Shown: piece after piece, positions 17,713 to 26,200 of the stretch
How the letters are laid out: each line of letters starts with the position of its first letter
Numbering within the stretch: the first letter of the stretch is position 1
Assembly (NCBI GenBank): GCA_047921215.1
Contig: JBLRWO010000015.1
Coordinates: forward strand, 1 to 64,000
Length of the DNA stretch: 64,000 bases
Direction of reading: 5' to 3'
Origin: RECM01 sp047921215
GTDB lineage: Bacteria > Bacteroidota > Rhodothermia > Balneolales > Cyclonatronaceae
The notes under the pieces: model-generated
The model's database searches: none
What the model saw: the letters and a program-made list of their open reading frames with translations, nothing else
Told to the model about the DNA's origin: nothing
Made by a program: the position numbers and the translations under genes

Positions 17713-18087
17713 TTAATCGAGTCGGTAGCGGGTTTGGCTCAGCGAAATGGAAAGGATGGATGGATCTGCCGCAACCTGGCGTATGCTTTCCGCAGTGGCT
17801 TTGGCGGTGACGATCGTGTTAGCCACAGTCTGTACATCAACAGAATGATTTTTCAGCATTTCAAGGGTTTTCTCATCGGCGGGTTTATCCAGCTGGATCA
17901 GAATTGCGATCTCCTCATTGCTGCCCGCCTGATCCACATTATCCAGCTTCAGGCGTAATGAGATATCCATTTTGTTAGTGATTGTGTGGTCAGGTGCCGG
18001 TTGTTTGTTCTGTTTGCCGGTACATCCCGGAATGAAGCAGGAAAACAGCAGCAGCAGGAATAGTGATGGCAAACAGACATTTTTCAT
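17713..18087 (-). CDS. Small lipoprotein with protease-propeptide (inhibitor I9)-like pattern
   Basis: The 124-residue protein has a clear lipobox (IPGC, Cys at ~22), a Lys/Gln/Pro-rich spacer and a ~75-residue domain. The order of the domain is a strand (EIAILIQLDK), a helix (DEKTLEMLKNHSV), strands (VDVQTVANTIVTAKA), a helix (TAESIRQVAADP) and a strand (SILSISLSQTRYRL). This beta-alpha-beta-beta-alpha-beta order and the V-x-x-I/L-x-x-DP-x-V/I ending resemble subtilisin propeptides and I9 inhibitors. That is a pattern match by eye, not a search. It may be a membrane-tethered protease inhibitor or chaperone. It lies next to the S9 peptidase on the same strand, but S9 is not the usual I9 target. 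Confidence 0.6.
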   Translation of the reverse strand: MKNVCLPSLFLLLLFSCFIPGCTGKQNKQPAPDHTITNKMDISLRLKLDNVDQAGSNEEIAILIQLDKPADEKTLEMLKNHSVDVQTVANTIVTAKATAESIRQVAADPSILSISLSQTRYRLD

Positions 18088-18288
18088 AATCGTGGGTTCC
18101 GTTGTAGTTTAATGTTTCACTTTTACATGGTCCGGTACTGTGTAATGGTTCTTTGAAAGTGGAAGTATGTTCTGATAATCCCGGGTTGCCTGTTTGGTTA
18201 CCGGCAACCCGGATATGACGTACAGCTTACCTCCTGATACTGATTTTGATTGCAGCATTCCGCGCTGTCAACCATCAGGATAGATTTC

Positions 18289-19770
18289 CTATTTGACCAA
18301 TGCCATTTTTAGGGTTGATGTAAAGCTTCCGGCCCGGATGCGATAGAGGTAAATTCCGCTGGACAGGTTAACGGCATTCAATGTCGCTGAATACTCTCCT
18401 GGTTGCATCCCCTGATCCACAAGCCGTGCAACGTGGCGCCCTGTAATATCCATCACATCAAGCGTTACGTACGCTGCCTCTGCGATACGGTAACGAATGG
18501 TAGTGGATGGGTTAAACGGATTCGGGTAATTCTGAAACAGTGTGAAAACATCGGGAATTACGGAGCCCTGCTCATCAATGGAAACAGTACCGCCTGCACC
18601 CATAGCCTGCTCACGGTAAAATGCGACCCGGTTGGCCGGCAAATCGGATACATTGAAAAACTGCCCGCCCACTACAAGAACCCGGTCGTCGGCCGTTGTC
18701 CAGTCGGCCATGGCGTTCACGAACCCGGCGGTGCCGTAGGCGAGCGAGTCGGCCCGGAACAGTCGCTGCCAGTGTTCTCCGTCCCATCGGACGATTCGGT
18801 TTACCGCTATCGAAGGTACGACGGATGCAAACTGACCGCCCGCATACAGGAAGTCGCCGTTTTGCCCGCCACTGATCACAAGTGCCTCAACCGGAGCGCT
18901 GAATCCGCCGCCAACAGGTGCCCAGGCGTTTCCATCCCAGGCAGCCATAAAACGGGCTTCCACGCCTCCGGCCTCCCCGAATTGACCGCCTGCATAGAGT
19001 TTTTCGCCGGAGCCGTCATCCCAGACAACCAGGGATTTGATCGCAGGAATATTCAGGCCGGAAGTACCCGTGGCCATACCCCCGCCCACATCCTCAAATA
19101 CATCACCGCGCAGTCTGCTCACATAAGGAGTACTTACACCGCCCGATGTGGTGAAATTACCACCGAGATATAGCGCTTCGCCCGAACCGTCGTCCCATAC
19201 AGCCATGGTCGATACAGGCCCGTTTACACCCGATCCGATGGCATCCCACTGGCTGGTTTCGGCGTTCCAGCGAACTATGCGGTTTGCATTCCGGTCACTT
19301 GCCCGGGTGAAGTTGCCGCCCACATACAGCGTGGGGCCGGTCCCGTTGTCGTAGACCGCCCAGCTGCTCACTACACCGGCACCGGTAATGCCCGCATTTA
19401 CCCAGGTTTCTCCGTCCCAGCGGAACAGTCCGTTCATTAGTGCAGATGCGTGCAGTACGGGGCCATCGCCATAGTCGTACTCAAATATCAATATACCATC
19501 AGATGCCAGACCATCGCCTATGGTCTCCCAGGCCGAACCGTCGAACCGGACGATCCTGTTCGCCTGCACACCGTTGATTTCCGTGAAATTTCCGCCCAGA
19601 TACAAATAGTCGCTGTTTGCATAGGCCGCTCTCGGCCAGCCTGTTGATGTGACCCCCGGCTGGCCTGGTGAGTTATCCCATTGGGCAAATGTTGATGTAA
19701 CGGGAAGGGTTATGAGTGTGATTATGAGGCATAAAATGCCCGTAAATGACATAATTCTGTTCATATACAT
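18289..19770 (-). CDS. Secreted propeller-like protein with T9SS type A sorting domain
   Basis: The 493-residue protein has a signal peptide (ILCLIITLITLPVTSTFAQ). Six or seven repeats of the form LYLGGNFT...NRIVRWDG..W..IG.GV....L.VWDDGSG.. fill residues 30-400, suggesting a beta-propeller. The C-terminal type A sorting domain is NYPNPFNPSTTIRYRI (~415), ending TLKMALVK. It is expected to be surface-displayed or secreted through the type IX pathway. ATGs at 19764 and 19752 are alternative starts, and MNRIMSFTG gives the better signal peptide. No catalytic motif is seen. Confidence 0.88.
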   Translation of the reverse strand: MYMNRIMSFTGILCLIITLITLPVTSTFAQWDNSPGQPGVTSTGWPRAAYANSDYLYLGGNFTEINGVQANRIVRFDGSAWETIGDGLASDGILIFEYDYGDGPVLHASALMNGLFRWDGETWVNAGITGAGVVSSWAVYDNGTGPTLYVGGNFTRASDRNANRIVRWNAETSQWDAIGSGVNGPVSTMAVWDDGSGEALYLGGNFTTSGGVSTPYVSRLRGDVFEDVGGGMATGTSGLNIPAIKSLVVWDDGSGEKLYAGGQFGEAGGVEARFMAAWDGNAWAPVGGGFSAPVEALVISGGQNGDFLYAGGQFASVVPSIAVNRIVRWDGEHWQRLFRADSLAYGTAGFVNAMADWTTADDRVLVVGGQFFNVSDLPANRVAFYREQAMGAGGTVSIDEQGSVIPDVFTLFQNYPNPFNPSTTIRYRIAEAAYVTLDVMDITGRHVARLVDQGMQPGEYSATLNAVNLSSGIYLYRIRAGSFTSTLKMALVK

Positions 19771-19877
19771 ACCTTGATTATCAGTTTACCATGTATTAGC
19801 CGGACTCAGATTCCGGTAACGCTTCGTGTGCGGGTTAATGTAAACTTTAGCCAGGTAAAATCAAGTTATTTAAAATA

Positions 19878-19921
19878 AAATGTACAAAAGCCGGTGCAAC
19901 AGAACCGGCTTTTGTACATTT
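19878..19921 (-). terminator. Strong terminator of the TonB receptor gene
   Basis: Two perfectly complementary 18-bp arms (AAATGTACAAAAGCCGGT and its complement) are separated by 8 bases and followed on the minus strand by TTATTTTA. The symmetrical A/T ends would let it work in both directions. Confidence 0.9.
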
Positions 19922-19956
19922 GCAGCCATTGCGATCAGGGCATGACGGATGCGAAT

Positions 19957-22368
19957 CTAAAATCCGACTACCAGCTGCAGCATATAATGCCGGCCCGCCT
20001 GCGGATAATAGTAGTTGAAATACTGCGCATCACCGTCAGCGATGTAGCCGAAGGTATAACCGTTCGACTCGTACAGGTTGTTCAGCACATTGTTCACCTG
20101 CAGCGACAGCCGAACATCACGCACGTGGGCAAGCGCCCCGAAGCTGTAACCGATCAGCACGTCGTTCACCAGATAGGGATCAAGCGAGCGCGACCGGGTC
20201 TGTGTATTGTCGAGGAACTGGCGTGAAACGTATTTCGACTGCAGTTCGGTGCTGAATCCGCGGCGGGCAAGCCGCAGTACGGAGGCACCGATGAAGGAGG
20301 GTGAAAAGGCAATGTCCACATCCCGGTGTATGACCTCGTCCTGGCGGAATACCGGTACATCATAATTGTCGAGGTACTCGGTGTATTCCGGGATTTTGTT
20401 CCGGCTCAGCGTCGCATTTCCCGACCACTGCAGCCATTCGGTGAGCATCACGCCACCCTCGGCTTCGATTCCCGTTCGGTAGCTGTCGGGCACATTGGTG
20501 CGGATGTATGCGCCCACGTCGTTGATCTCGCCGGTCAGGATCAGCTGGTTGTCATAGCGCATCAGGTAGTAGTTCAGGCCCAGGTAGAAACGGCCGAAAT
20601 CGCCCCGGTATCCCGCCTCCACATTGTAGAGGGTTTCATGCTGCGGACGGTTCCCCGGTGTGGCCCGTGTATAATCGCGGCGGGTGGGCTCCTTGTTGCC
20701 GATGCTGTAGGATGCATAGAGCCGGTGTTCGTCATTCAGGCGGTAGACCAGACCCGCCTTCGGATTCAGGAAGGTGAGCCGGTCGGTCAGTTCCATGTCG
20801 ATGAGGCGGGGGGCATCCGGGTTGGAGGGTGCCGCCGGATTTTCACCGATACCCAGGAACGTGTAGGTGATGCGGCGTACCTGCAGGTCGCCGAAGCCGA
20901 TCAGCCGAGGGGTAATGTGGTAACTGAGCCGTGCATAGCTGTTGAAGTCGGTTTTGAAGCCGTTATTGTCATAGTAGCGTTCGCCGATTTCCGACTCGCC
21001 GGCAAACCGTGCCCAGATCACCTCCCCGAAGTGGTCGCCGTCGTACTCGTTATAACCACCGCCCACGGTTAGCCGGAAACGGTCCGAAGGCCGGTACTCG
21101 CTGTTGAATACCACCCCGTAGAAGTGGTTGTCGAGCCAGCGGCGCCTCACCAGATCGCTCCGGCTGATGCTTTCGCCACCTACAACTACCGGACCGATGC
21201 CGTAGGTGCTCAGCCGGTCGTTGGCCCGGAATTCCTCAAAATAGCCCTCGCCACGGGTGTAGTGCAGCGACGCATTGGCCGTCCACTCCGGCCGCAGCTG
21301 TTGAGAATAGTGCACCTGGTAGTGGTGCTGGCTGTAATTATCGGTCTGGTTTTCGTAGGTGAATTCGTTGAATGTACGGTCTTCACTGAGGATGTGTTCA
21401 GGAACGCCGTTCCAGGCCTGGTATGTCTGTTCGCTGCCCGAAAAAACGTTCACCTTGAGCAAACTGCGCTCGCCGTACCGTGCTCCGGACAGGTACCAGG
21501 AGGTGAGGTCCGAAAAGGCCCGGTCGATGTAACCGTCGCTTTTGATCATCGAAAGCCGCCCGTCAAAGGCCCAGCTGTTGCCAAGCAGCCCGGTGCCCAC
21601 CTGCATGTTGTGCTTGCGGGTGTTGAACGATCCGTAGCTGTTGGTGAGCGTACCGTAGGCATCAGGGTTCAGCGTGGTGGTCTGCAGGTTAAGCGATGCC
21701 CCGAAAGCGGCCGGACCGTTGGTCGAGGCGCCCACGCCCCGCTGAATCTGCATATTGTCGACGGAGGTTGCAAAATCGGGCATGTTAACCCAGAATACCC
21801 CGTGCGATTCGGAGTCGTTCAGGGGGATGCCGTTCACGGTTACGTTGATGCGGGTAGGATCCACGCCGCGGATCCGGATGCCCGTATAGCCAACGCCCGC
21901 GCCCGCATCCGATGTGCTCACAACCGAGGGGGTGTTCTGCAGCAGCCAGGGGATGTCCTGGCCGAGGTTGTTCCGCTCGATCTGCTCGCGGGTCACATTG
22001 GTATAGGTGAGCGGCTCCGACTCGTCCACACGGTGGCTGCGGATGAGCACCTCATCGCGCTGTACCGCCACCGGAACCAGCACGATACTGATTTCCTGGT
22101 CTCGGATACCCGAAAGTGAAGCGGTTCGGGTGCTGTAGCCGAGGTAGGTTACGGTCAGTTCTGCCGGTCCGTACTCAGAGAGTATAAAGGAAAAGCGGCC
22201 GTCAGTTCCGGTGGTTGTACCCGCCGTGGTGCCGGTCTGGATCACATTGGCGCCGGTCAGTGGTTCGCGGGTTCCCGCATCGCGCACGGTGCCGGTAACG
22301 GTTTGTGAAAAGGCTTCAGAGTGAAGCGAGATCAGCAGTGTAATCAGTAAAGTTAAACGAATGAGCAT
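19957..22368 (-). CDS. TonB-dependent outer-membrane receptor, probable thiamin (TPP precursor) transporter
   Basis: The 803-residue protein has a signal peptide ending SEAFSQ and a carboxypeptidase-regulatory-like domain (TVTGTVRDAGTREPLTGANV, ~22-100). A plug domain follows (NLGQDIPWLLQNTPSVV, then GIRIRGVDPTRINVTVNGIPLNDSES near 165-185), then a long beta-barrel ending in an aromatic strand (HYMLQLVVGF). Such receptors import scarce nutrients using TonB energy. Substrate specificity is inferred from the TPP riboswitch directly upstream, the arrangement known for thiamin receptors of Bacteroidota. I chose ATG 22368 because GGAGG lies 5 bases before it; the longer frame from 22518 would translate the riboswitch. 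Confidence 0.92.
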   Translation of the reverse strand: MLIRLTLLITLLISLHSEAFSQTVTGTVRDAGTREPLTGANVIQTGTTAGTTTGTDGRFSFILSEYGPAELTVTYLGYSTRTASLSGIRDQEISIVLVPVAVQRDEVLIRSHRVDESEPLTYTNVTREQIERNNLGQDIPWLLQNTPSVVSTSDAGAGVGYTGIRIRGVDPTRINVTVNGIPLNDSESHGVFWVNMPDFATSVDNMQIQRGVGASTNGPAAFGASLNLQTTTLNPDAYGTLTNSYGSFNTRKHNMQVGTGLLGNSWAFDGRLSMIKSDGYIDRAFSDLTSWYLSGARYGERSLLKVNVFSGSEQTYQAWNGVPEHILSEDRTFNEFTYENQTDNYSQHHYQVHYSQQLRPEWTANASLHYTRGEGYFEEFRANDRLSTYGIGPVVVGGESISRSDLVRRRWLDNHFYGVVFNSEYRPSDRFRLTVGGGYNEYDGDHFGEVIWARFAGESEIGERYYDNNGFKTDFNSYARLSYHITPRLIGFGDLQVRRITYTFLGIGENPAAPSNPDAPRLIDMELTDRLTFLNPKAGLVYRLNDEHRLYASYSIGNKEPTRRDYTRATPGNRPQHETLYNVEAGYRGDFGRFYLGLNYYLMRYDNQLILTGEINDVGAYIRTNVPDSYRTGIEAEGGVMLTEWLQWSGNATLSRNKIPEYTEYLDNYDVPVFRQDEVIHRDVDIAFSPSFIGASVLRLARRGFSTELQSKYVSRQFLDNTQTRSRSLDPYLVNDVLIGYSFGALAHVRDVRLSLQVNNVLNNLYESNGYTFGYIADGDAQYFNYYYPQAGRHYMLQLVVGF

Positions 22369-22431
22369 ACGTCCTCCATTGATGGTGATCAGTGAAGGTG
22401 CTGCTGCGAGAGATTTGCCCTTGATACGCCG

Positions 22432-22532
22432 GCATGGTGCTGACACATCAGTTGGTTTCCCTACGCCGGTATTACCCGGATCAGGTGTTTGGGGTATGAT
22501 CTCAGCTCGCAAAGGCAAGCACCCCCAACCTT
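22432..22532 (-). promoter_or_regulatory. TPP riboswitch (THI element)
   Basis: On the minus strand the THI-box core is present in order: GGGGGTGC, GCTGAGATCATACCC, ACCTGATCCGGGTAATACC and GCGTAGGGAAACC, with the P3 stem region between them. TPP binding would lower expression of the TonB receptor gene starting 64 bp downstream. The GGAGG ribosome site at ~22374 suggests control at translation, since no T-tract terminator is seen between the aptamer and the gene. Confidence 0.95.
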
Positions 22533-22575
22533 GTTCAAAAATTCAAAGATTGGTGAAGCAATAAGATAGCAGTTT

Positions 22576-22655
22576 GAGCTAACAGTGACAAGTCTGTCAC
22601 ATCCCCAATAGTGTTGCCCGTTTTGGGCAAAATTTGGGGCTAACAGTGACAAGTT
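22576..22655. repeat. Family A dispersed repeat, one unit with extra ends
   Basis: TAACAGTGACAAG..CTGTCACATCC, CAATAGTGTTGCCCGTTTTGGGCAAAATT and a second TAACAGTGACAAGTT form one unit of the 63-64 bp family. It lies between the riboswitch and the family B element to its right. Confidence 0.75.
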
Positions 22656-22662
22656 ATCAAGC

Positions 22663-22849
22663 GTCATTCTGAGCGCATTGGTGAGCGCAACGAAGCGAAG
22701 CGCAGTGTAGACGTACCACGAAGTCGAAGCACGTTGTGGGATGAAATCCCACGATTATAATGATAGTGCTCAGGACTGCGCTTTGGAGTGTTAGGGATGA
22801 CGGGGTCCCTCGACTTCAGCCGGCTGCGCCGGCTTGCACTCGGGATGAC
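22663..22849. mobile_element. Family B dispersed element (~187 bp, MITE-like)
   Basis: It begins GTCATTCTGAGCGC and ends GCACTCGGGATGAC, which are imperfect inverted copies of each other. Inside are ACGAAGTCGAAGCACGT, GGGATGAAATCCC and CTTCAGCCGGCTGCGCCGGCT palindromes. A related element lies at 58138-58315. No coding capacity is seen, so any mobility would need a transposase from elsewhere. Confidence 0.65.
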
Positions 22850-22865
22850 GGGGGAATGACAATAG

Positions 22866-23957
22866 TCACAATAACTGTAGTATTTCCCGGAAAATTTCTG
22901 CGCGGAGCGTTTCTGTGCTTGGGCCCTGTATACCGGAAAGTGCGGTGTTGAAGGCGAATGCCGCACCTGATTTTGCTGCCGGATCAAACACGATAAATAC
23001 GCGGAAACCTTTCTGTTCGCCGGTATGGCCAAAATAAACCCGGTTGTTGAAGGTGAACCTGAATAGTCCGCATGTTACCTCCTCCGGTACATTGGGCGAT
23101 GCGGTACGTCCGGTTTCGGGGATTTGTGCCACCGGCTCAAGTATCACGGAGAGGCCCGGCTCATCGAGAATATCCCTGTTCGGAACAGCACCAGACAGGA
23201 ACCTGATCCATTTGGCCATTTCATTCAGCGAGGTATTGAGCCCGCTGTTGGCAACAGTGATGCCGGTATCGAATTCAGGGCCGTATTCCTGTAACCGGCC
23301 TTCATCATCTGTAAAGTAACTGTTCGCGCGATGGGGGCGGAGGTGCTCCGGAGTAATATCGAAATAGGCCGGCGACATCCCCAGCGGATCAAACAGGTAC
23401 TGCCGAATATGTGACACAAATTTGTCACCGGTAATTCGCTCGATGATCAGCCCGAGAAAGATGAAAGCCGGGTTCGAATAGCCGTAGCGGCTGCCCGGGG
23501 CGAAATGGATGCGGGTATAGGGCATCATGGCTGCCAGCTGATCCCAGCGTGCAGGCTCGAACGGGTGCCAGGGTTCGTTCCCGCCCCAGGGCCAGCTCGG
23601 GTTGCGGAACCCGGAGGTATGGCTCAGGGCTTGATGTATGGTAATCTCCTCCATCGGGCCGAACGGGTTGTAGACTTCGGCCAGTTCCGGGATGTACTGT
23701 ATTAGCGGCTCCGAAATTTTCAGTCTCTGCTGTGATGCGAGGCGGAGAATGGCCACTGATGTAAAGGTTTTTGTTACCGATGCCCAGTGCCAGAGGGCGT
23801 CGGGACCGGCTTTCAGGTTTTTGTCACGGTCGGCGTAGCCTTCGGCAAGGAACAGATCATCCTGCCCGTTCTTTGTAATCAGCGCGGCACCACCTGCAAT
23901 ACCGTACTTTCCGACGGCCACCCCGAGCAGTTCGCGCAGTTTTTGATCGTTCTTCAT
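22866..23957 (-). CDS. Serine hydrolase, beta-lactamase class C / S12 family, cytosolic
   Basis: The 363-residue protein has the class C-like active site: SVTK (S-x-x-K, Ser ~61), YGYSN (Y-x-N, ~160) and HTG (~322). It also has LSHTSGFRNPSW, a family landmark. Relatives include D-aminopeptidases, esterases and LACTB-like hydrolases. No signal peptide is present, unlike penicillin-degrading members, so a cytosolic esterase or peptidase role is more likely than resistance. The end of the gene lies 17 bp from a family B repeat. Confidence 0.88.
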   Translation of the reverse strand: MKNDQKLRELLGVAVGKYGIAGGAALITKNGQDDLFLAEGYADRDKNLKAGPDALWHWASVTKTFTSVAILRLASQQRLKISEPLIQYIPELAEVYNPFGPMEEITIHQALSHTSGFRNPSWPWGGNEPWHPFEPARWDQLAAMMPYTRIHFAPGSRYGYSNPAFIFLGLIIERITGDKFVSHIRQYLFDPLGMSPAYFDITPEHLRPHRANSYFTDDEGRLQEYGPEFDTGITVANSGLNTSLNEMAKWIRFLSGAVPNRDILDEPGLSVILEPVAQIPETGRTASPNVPEEVTCGLFRFTFNNRVYFGHTGEQKGFRVFIVFDPAAKSGAAFAFNTALSGIQGPSTETLRAEIFREILQLL

Positions 23958-24087
23958 AATGAGTCAATGTAATGAAAAAGCCGGACAGGATTGAGAATTG
24001 CGGCAAAATCCTTAATCCGTTCAGATTGCAAGCAATCACTCTGATAAAAGTAAAAGGGATTGCACCTGTAACAGAGTTTAAAGGATA

Positions 24088-24138
24088 GAAAGTGACTTAT
24101 TTGACAAAAAAGTGACACTCGTGAAAGTGACACTCATG
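24088..24138. repeat. Short direct repeats upstream of the DUF6544 gene
   Basis: AAAGTGACACTCGTG is followed directly by AAAGTGACACTCATG (24109-24138), and GAAAGTGACTTAT precedes them at 24088. The 270-bp interval separates two divergent genes, so this may be a regulator-binding array. Nothing else is seen there. Confidence 0.55.
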
Positions 24139-24227
24139 TATGAAAAAAAAGGTGCGGGTGTTGATATTTCCATTCCGAATGTCCTGTTGAGAGGCTAAAT
24201 TCAGGAAACATCAAAAAAACAAAAACC

Positions 24228-25067
24228 ATGCGTGCATCAGTTCTTGTCATTCTTGCTTTTTTAATCATGGTTTTTATCGCAGTCACCGTGCTTTGGTTTG
24301 TGAACAGGCCACACAACCAGCGGGTAGATGAAATCCGAAGTGAACTGATCGCGCTGACCGGCGACGGATCGAGGTATGATACCACCATGATCGCGGGTTT
24401 ACCGGATCCTGTGCAGCGGTATTTCCGCAGAGCCCTGGGCGAAACGGTATTTCTCCCGCGAAGGGTGGAGATTGTGATGCGCGGTGAAATACGGACCGGC
24501 CCTCAGGGTGAGTGGATGCCGTTTGATGGCCGGCAGATACTGGCCCGCGGCGCAGGTTTTTTGTGGGAGGCGGATGTGGATATGGGTACCATGTTGTGGC
24601 TGAAGGGCGCCGATTACTACTACGAAGGAAAAGGGCGGGTCTGGTTTTCCCTGAACAGCCTTATCCCGGTTGTTACAGCATCGGGTCCGGTTGTAGACCG
24701 CTCAGCTGCCGGCCGTTTTCTGATTGAACAGGTGCTGATTCCTCCGTCCCTGCTGCCCCTGTACGGAGGAGAGTGGACGGCAGTCGACGACGAGTTTGCA
24801 GAGGTCAGGGTAGAACAGGATGGGGTTGAAGGCCGGATCAGAATCAGAATCGATCAGGATGGATTCCCCGTGGATGTGGTGATGCCTCGGGTTCTGGACG
24901 ACGGACAGGGTAACGCGATCATGAAACCATTCGGAGTGAGGTTTGAAACGTACGATACCTTCGGAGGCATAACCGTACCTGCAAGAATTGTTGCCGGATG
25001 GGATTTCGGTACGGATGACTATTTTGAGTTTTTCATCGCCGAACTAACGGATGTTCGCTTCCATTAG
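24228..25067 (+). CDS. DUF6544 family membrane-anchored protein
   Basis: The 279-residue protein has one N-terminal transmembrane helix (VLVILAFLIMVFIAVTVLWFV). A soluble domain follows, with LPDPVQRYFRRALGE (~60-75), W.PFDGRQILARGAGFLWEADVDMG (~100-125) and a YYYEGKGRVWFSLNSLIPVV segment. This sequence order is the pattern I associate with DUF6544, a family of unknown biochemical function. It probably faces the periplasm. It is a single gene with no operon partner. Family assignment is from memory of the motif. Confidence 0.7.
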   Translation: MRASVLVILAFLIMVFIAVTVLWFVNRPHNQRVDEIRSELIALTGDGSRYDTTMIAGLPDPVQRYFRRALGETVFLPRRVEIVMRGEIRTGPQGEWMPFDGRQILARGAGFLWEADVDMGTMLWLKGADYYYEGKGRVWFSLNSLIPVVTASGPVVDRSAAGRFLIEQVLIPPSLLPLYGGEWTAVDDEFAEVRVEQDGVEGRIRIRIDQDGFPVDVVMPRVLDDGQGNAIMKPFGVRFETYDTFGGITVPARIVAGWDFGTDDYFEFFIAELTDVRFH

Positions 25068-25133
25068 CAGATTGCAGATAACAGATGTTTGCATCCATTG
25101 ACCCCAAAAAATGAGGCCGTCGACCGGAATCCG

Positions 25134-25289
25134 TTATAACACCAGCCACAGTATGGCCAGTATGATCATCACCCATGCCATGATTATGACACCCTTGTTC
25201 TGCTTCGGGAATTCATAGCCGCAAACCGGGCAGATATCGGCAGATTTGTCGACCTCCATGGCGCAGGATGGGCATTCCCTGGTACTCAT
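25134..25289 (-). CDS. Small zinc-ribbon membrane protein, 51 residues
   Basis: It starts MSTRECPSCAMEVD, continues with CPVCGYEFP and ends in a hydrophobic helix (GVIIMAWVMIILAILWLVL). Two C-P-x-C pairs make a zinc-ribbon, and the C-terminal helix would anchor it in the membrane. Its ATG overlaps the toxin stop codon (ATGA, 4 bp), so it is probably translationally coupled to the VapC gene. Similar short zinc-ribbon/one-TM proteins occur widely with no defined role. Confidence 0.75.
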   Translation of the reverse strand: MSTRECPSCAMEVDKSADICPVCGYEFPKQNKGVIIMAWVMIILAILWLVL

Positions 25290-25702
25290 GACGGGGTTAT
25301 CAGTTTAAGCGGTTTGGATTTTTTATCCCTGAATATCCGGAAATCGGCATCAAGTGTCATAATTTTGTCACCCATCCCCGAGTTGTAAATCTGCAGCAGA
25401 CAGGCATCGGCCAGTGATGCGGGCAGGTCGTTGTATTTTTTCATGAGCTGTAAAACGGCCTCGCTCTGTTCACTCATCACCGGGCTGACCCGGATGAGGT
25501 CTTCACTGATCATCCCGGATATGGCCAGGATGGCCGCTTGGGAATGACCGGTCAGGAATAGTGTTTCAGAGAGTACTGCTTCGCAGGTTATAAAAGCGGA
25601 TGTGGTTTTCTGCAGTTGACCGAGCACCCAGTAATGGTAATGATCCCGTCTGTTCAGAAAAGCCGTGAGCGGGCCTGTATCAAGGATTACGCGGTGCTCC
25701 AT
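25286..25702 (-). CDS. PIN-domain ribonuclease toxin (VapC-like)
   Basis: The 138-residue protein has acidic PIN residues at VILDTGPLTAFL (Asp 8), CEAVLSE (Glu ~44), LADACLLQ (Asp ~98) and TLDADFRIF (Asp ~117). This is the set that binds Mg2+ for RNA cleavage. It overlaps the upstream antitoxin gene by 23 bp, the standard antitoxin-first module. Free toxin would cleave tRNA or rRNA; the target cannot be read from sequence. Confidence 0.88.
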   Translation of the reverse strand: MEHRVILDTGPLTAFLNRRDHYHYWVLGQLQKTTSAFITCEAVLSETLFLTGHSQAAILAISGMISEDLIRVSPVMSEQSEAVLQLMKKYNDLPASLADACLLQIYNSGMGDKIMTLDADFRIFRDKKSKPLKLITPS

Positions 25703-25952
25703 AGCCTTTGAGATGTTCTTTATTTACTGACAGGTCTTTTTCACCATCCATAACCCCGGAATACCGGATCATCTTTTCGAGCATGGTTCCCCGGGCCGGT
25801 TCAACCTCGTAACTGATGAGGCGGTCTTCGACTGCATTCAGTACCGCCTCTTTCTGGCTGAGCCCCTCGAGCCCGGCCAGGCGTTCAATGCGTGCTTTTT
25901 CTTCGGCAGATAACTTCATGCCGAACCACACGATGGGTTCTTTTTTTGCCAT
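25680..25952 (-). CDS. Antitoxin of the VapBC-type module (ribbon-helix-helix-like)
   Basis: The 90-residue protein has an N-terminal strand-helix-helix pattern (IVWFGMKLSAEEKARIERLAGLEGLSQKEAVLNAV) resembling ribbon-helix-helix DNA-binding domains. Its C-terminal tail is the likely toxin-binding region. It overlaps the toxin start. Two GTTGCAAC palindromes upstream are the probable autoregulatory operator. Confidence 0.75.
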   Translation of the reverse strand: MAKKEPIVWFGMKLSAEEKARIERLAGLEGLSQKEAVLNAVEDRLISYEVEPARGTMLEKMIRYSGVMDGEKDLSVNKEHLKGYGAPRNP

Positions 25953-25991
25953 AGTTGCCCCCTGGCAGCCAGCCGGTATTATTTACGTTTC

Positions 25992-26023
25992 TGTTGCAAC
26001 CAACTTATCATTTTGTTGCAACA
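25992..26023 (-). promoter_or_regulatory. Twin-palindrome operator candidate of the toxin-antitoxin operon
   Basis: TGTTGCAAC occurs at 25992-26000 and again at 26014-26022. Each contains the 8-bp palindrome GTTGCAAC, and the spacing is 22 bp (two helical turns). They lie 40-70 bp upstream of the antitoxin start, where the promoter should be, and fit cooperative binding by a dimeric antitoxin. Confidence 0.55.
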
Positions 26024-26058
26024 TTTTAAAGTTTTTTTTCAACAAAAAAACCTTCCCC

Positions 26059-26200
26059 GTCATGGTGAGCAAGTAATTTTGCCCGGGGCAAAATTACTTG
26101 TTACCAGTGACAAGTTGCATGTCACCTCCAAAACAGTGTTGCCCGTTCGGGGCAAAATTACTTGCTCACCATGATGGTGTCACCTCCAAAATGGTGTTGC
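26059..26200. repeat. Family A repeats arranged as a long inverted repeat
   Basis: The left arm TCATGGTGAGCAAGTAATTTTG.. (from ~26060) is the complement of ..GCAAAATTACTTGCTCACCATGA (to ~26174). Where two units meet head to head, there is a 31-bp palindrome with 15-bp arms (CAAGTAATTTTGCCC). The last part runs into the 3' end of the FAD/Fe-S oxidoreductase gene. This explains all of the gap between the antitoxin and that gene apart from the operator. Confidence 0.8.

Noticed and set aside
19894..22119. Several long plus-strand frames inside the TonB receptor gene
   Set aside because: The minus-strand product is a complete, well-recognised receptor. These frames are shadows.
22866..23957. Serine hydrolase as a beta-lactamase resistance gene
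   Set aside because: The motifs fit the wider S12 family, and there is no signal peptide to place it in the periplasm.
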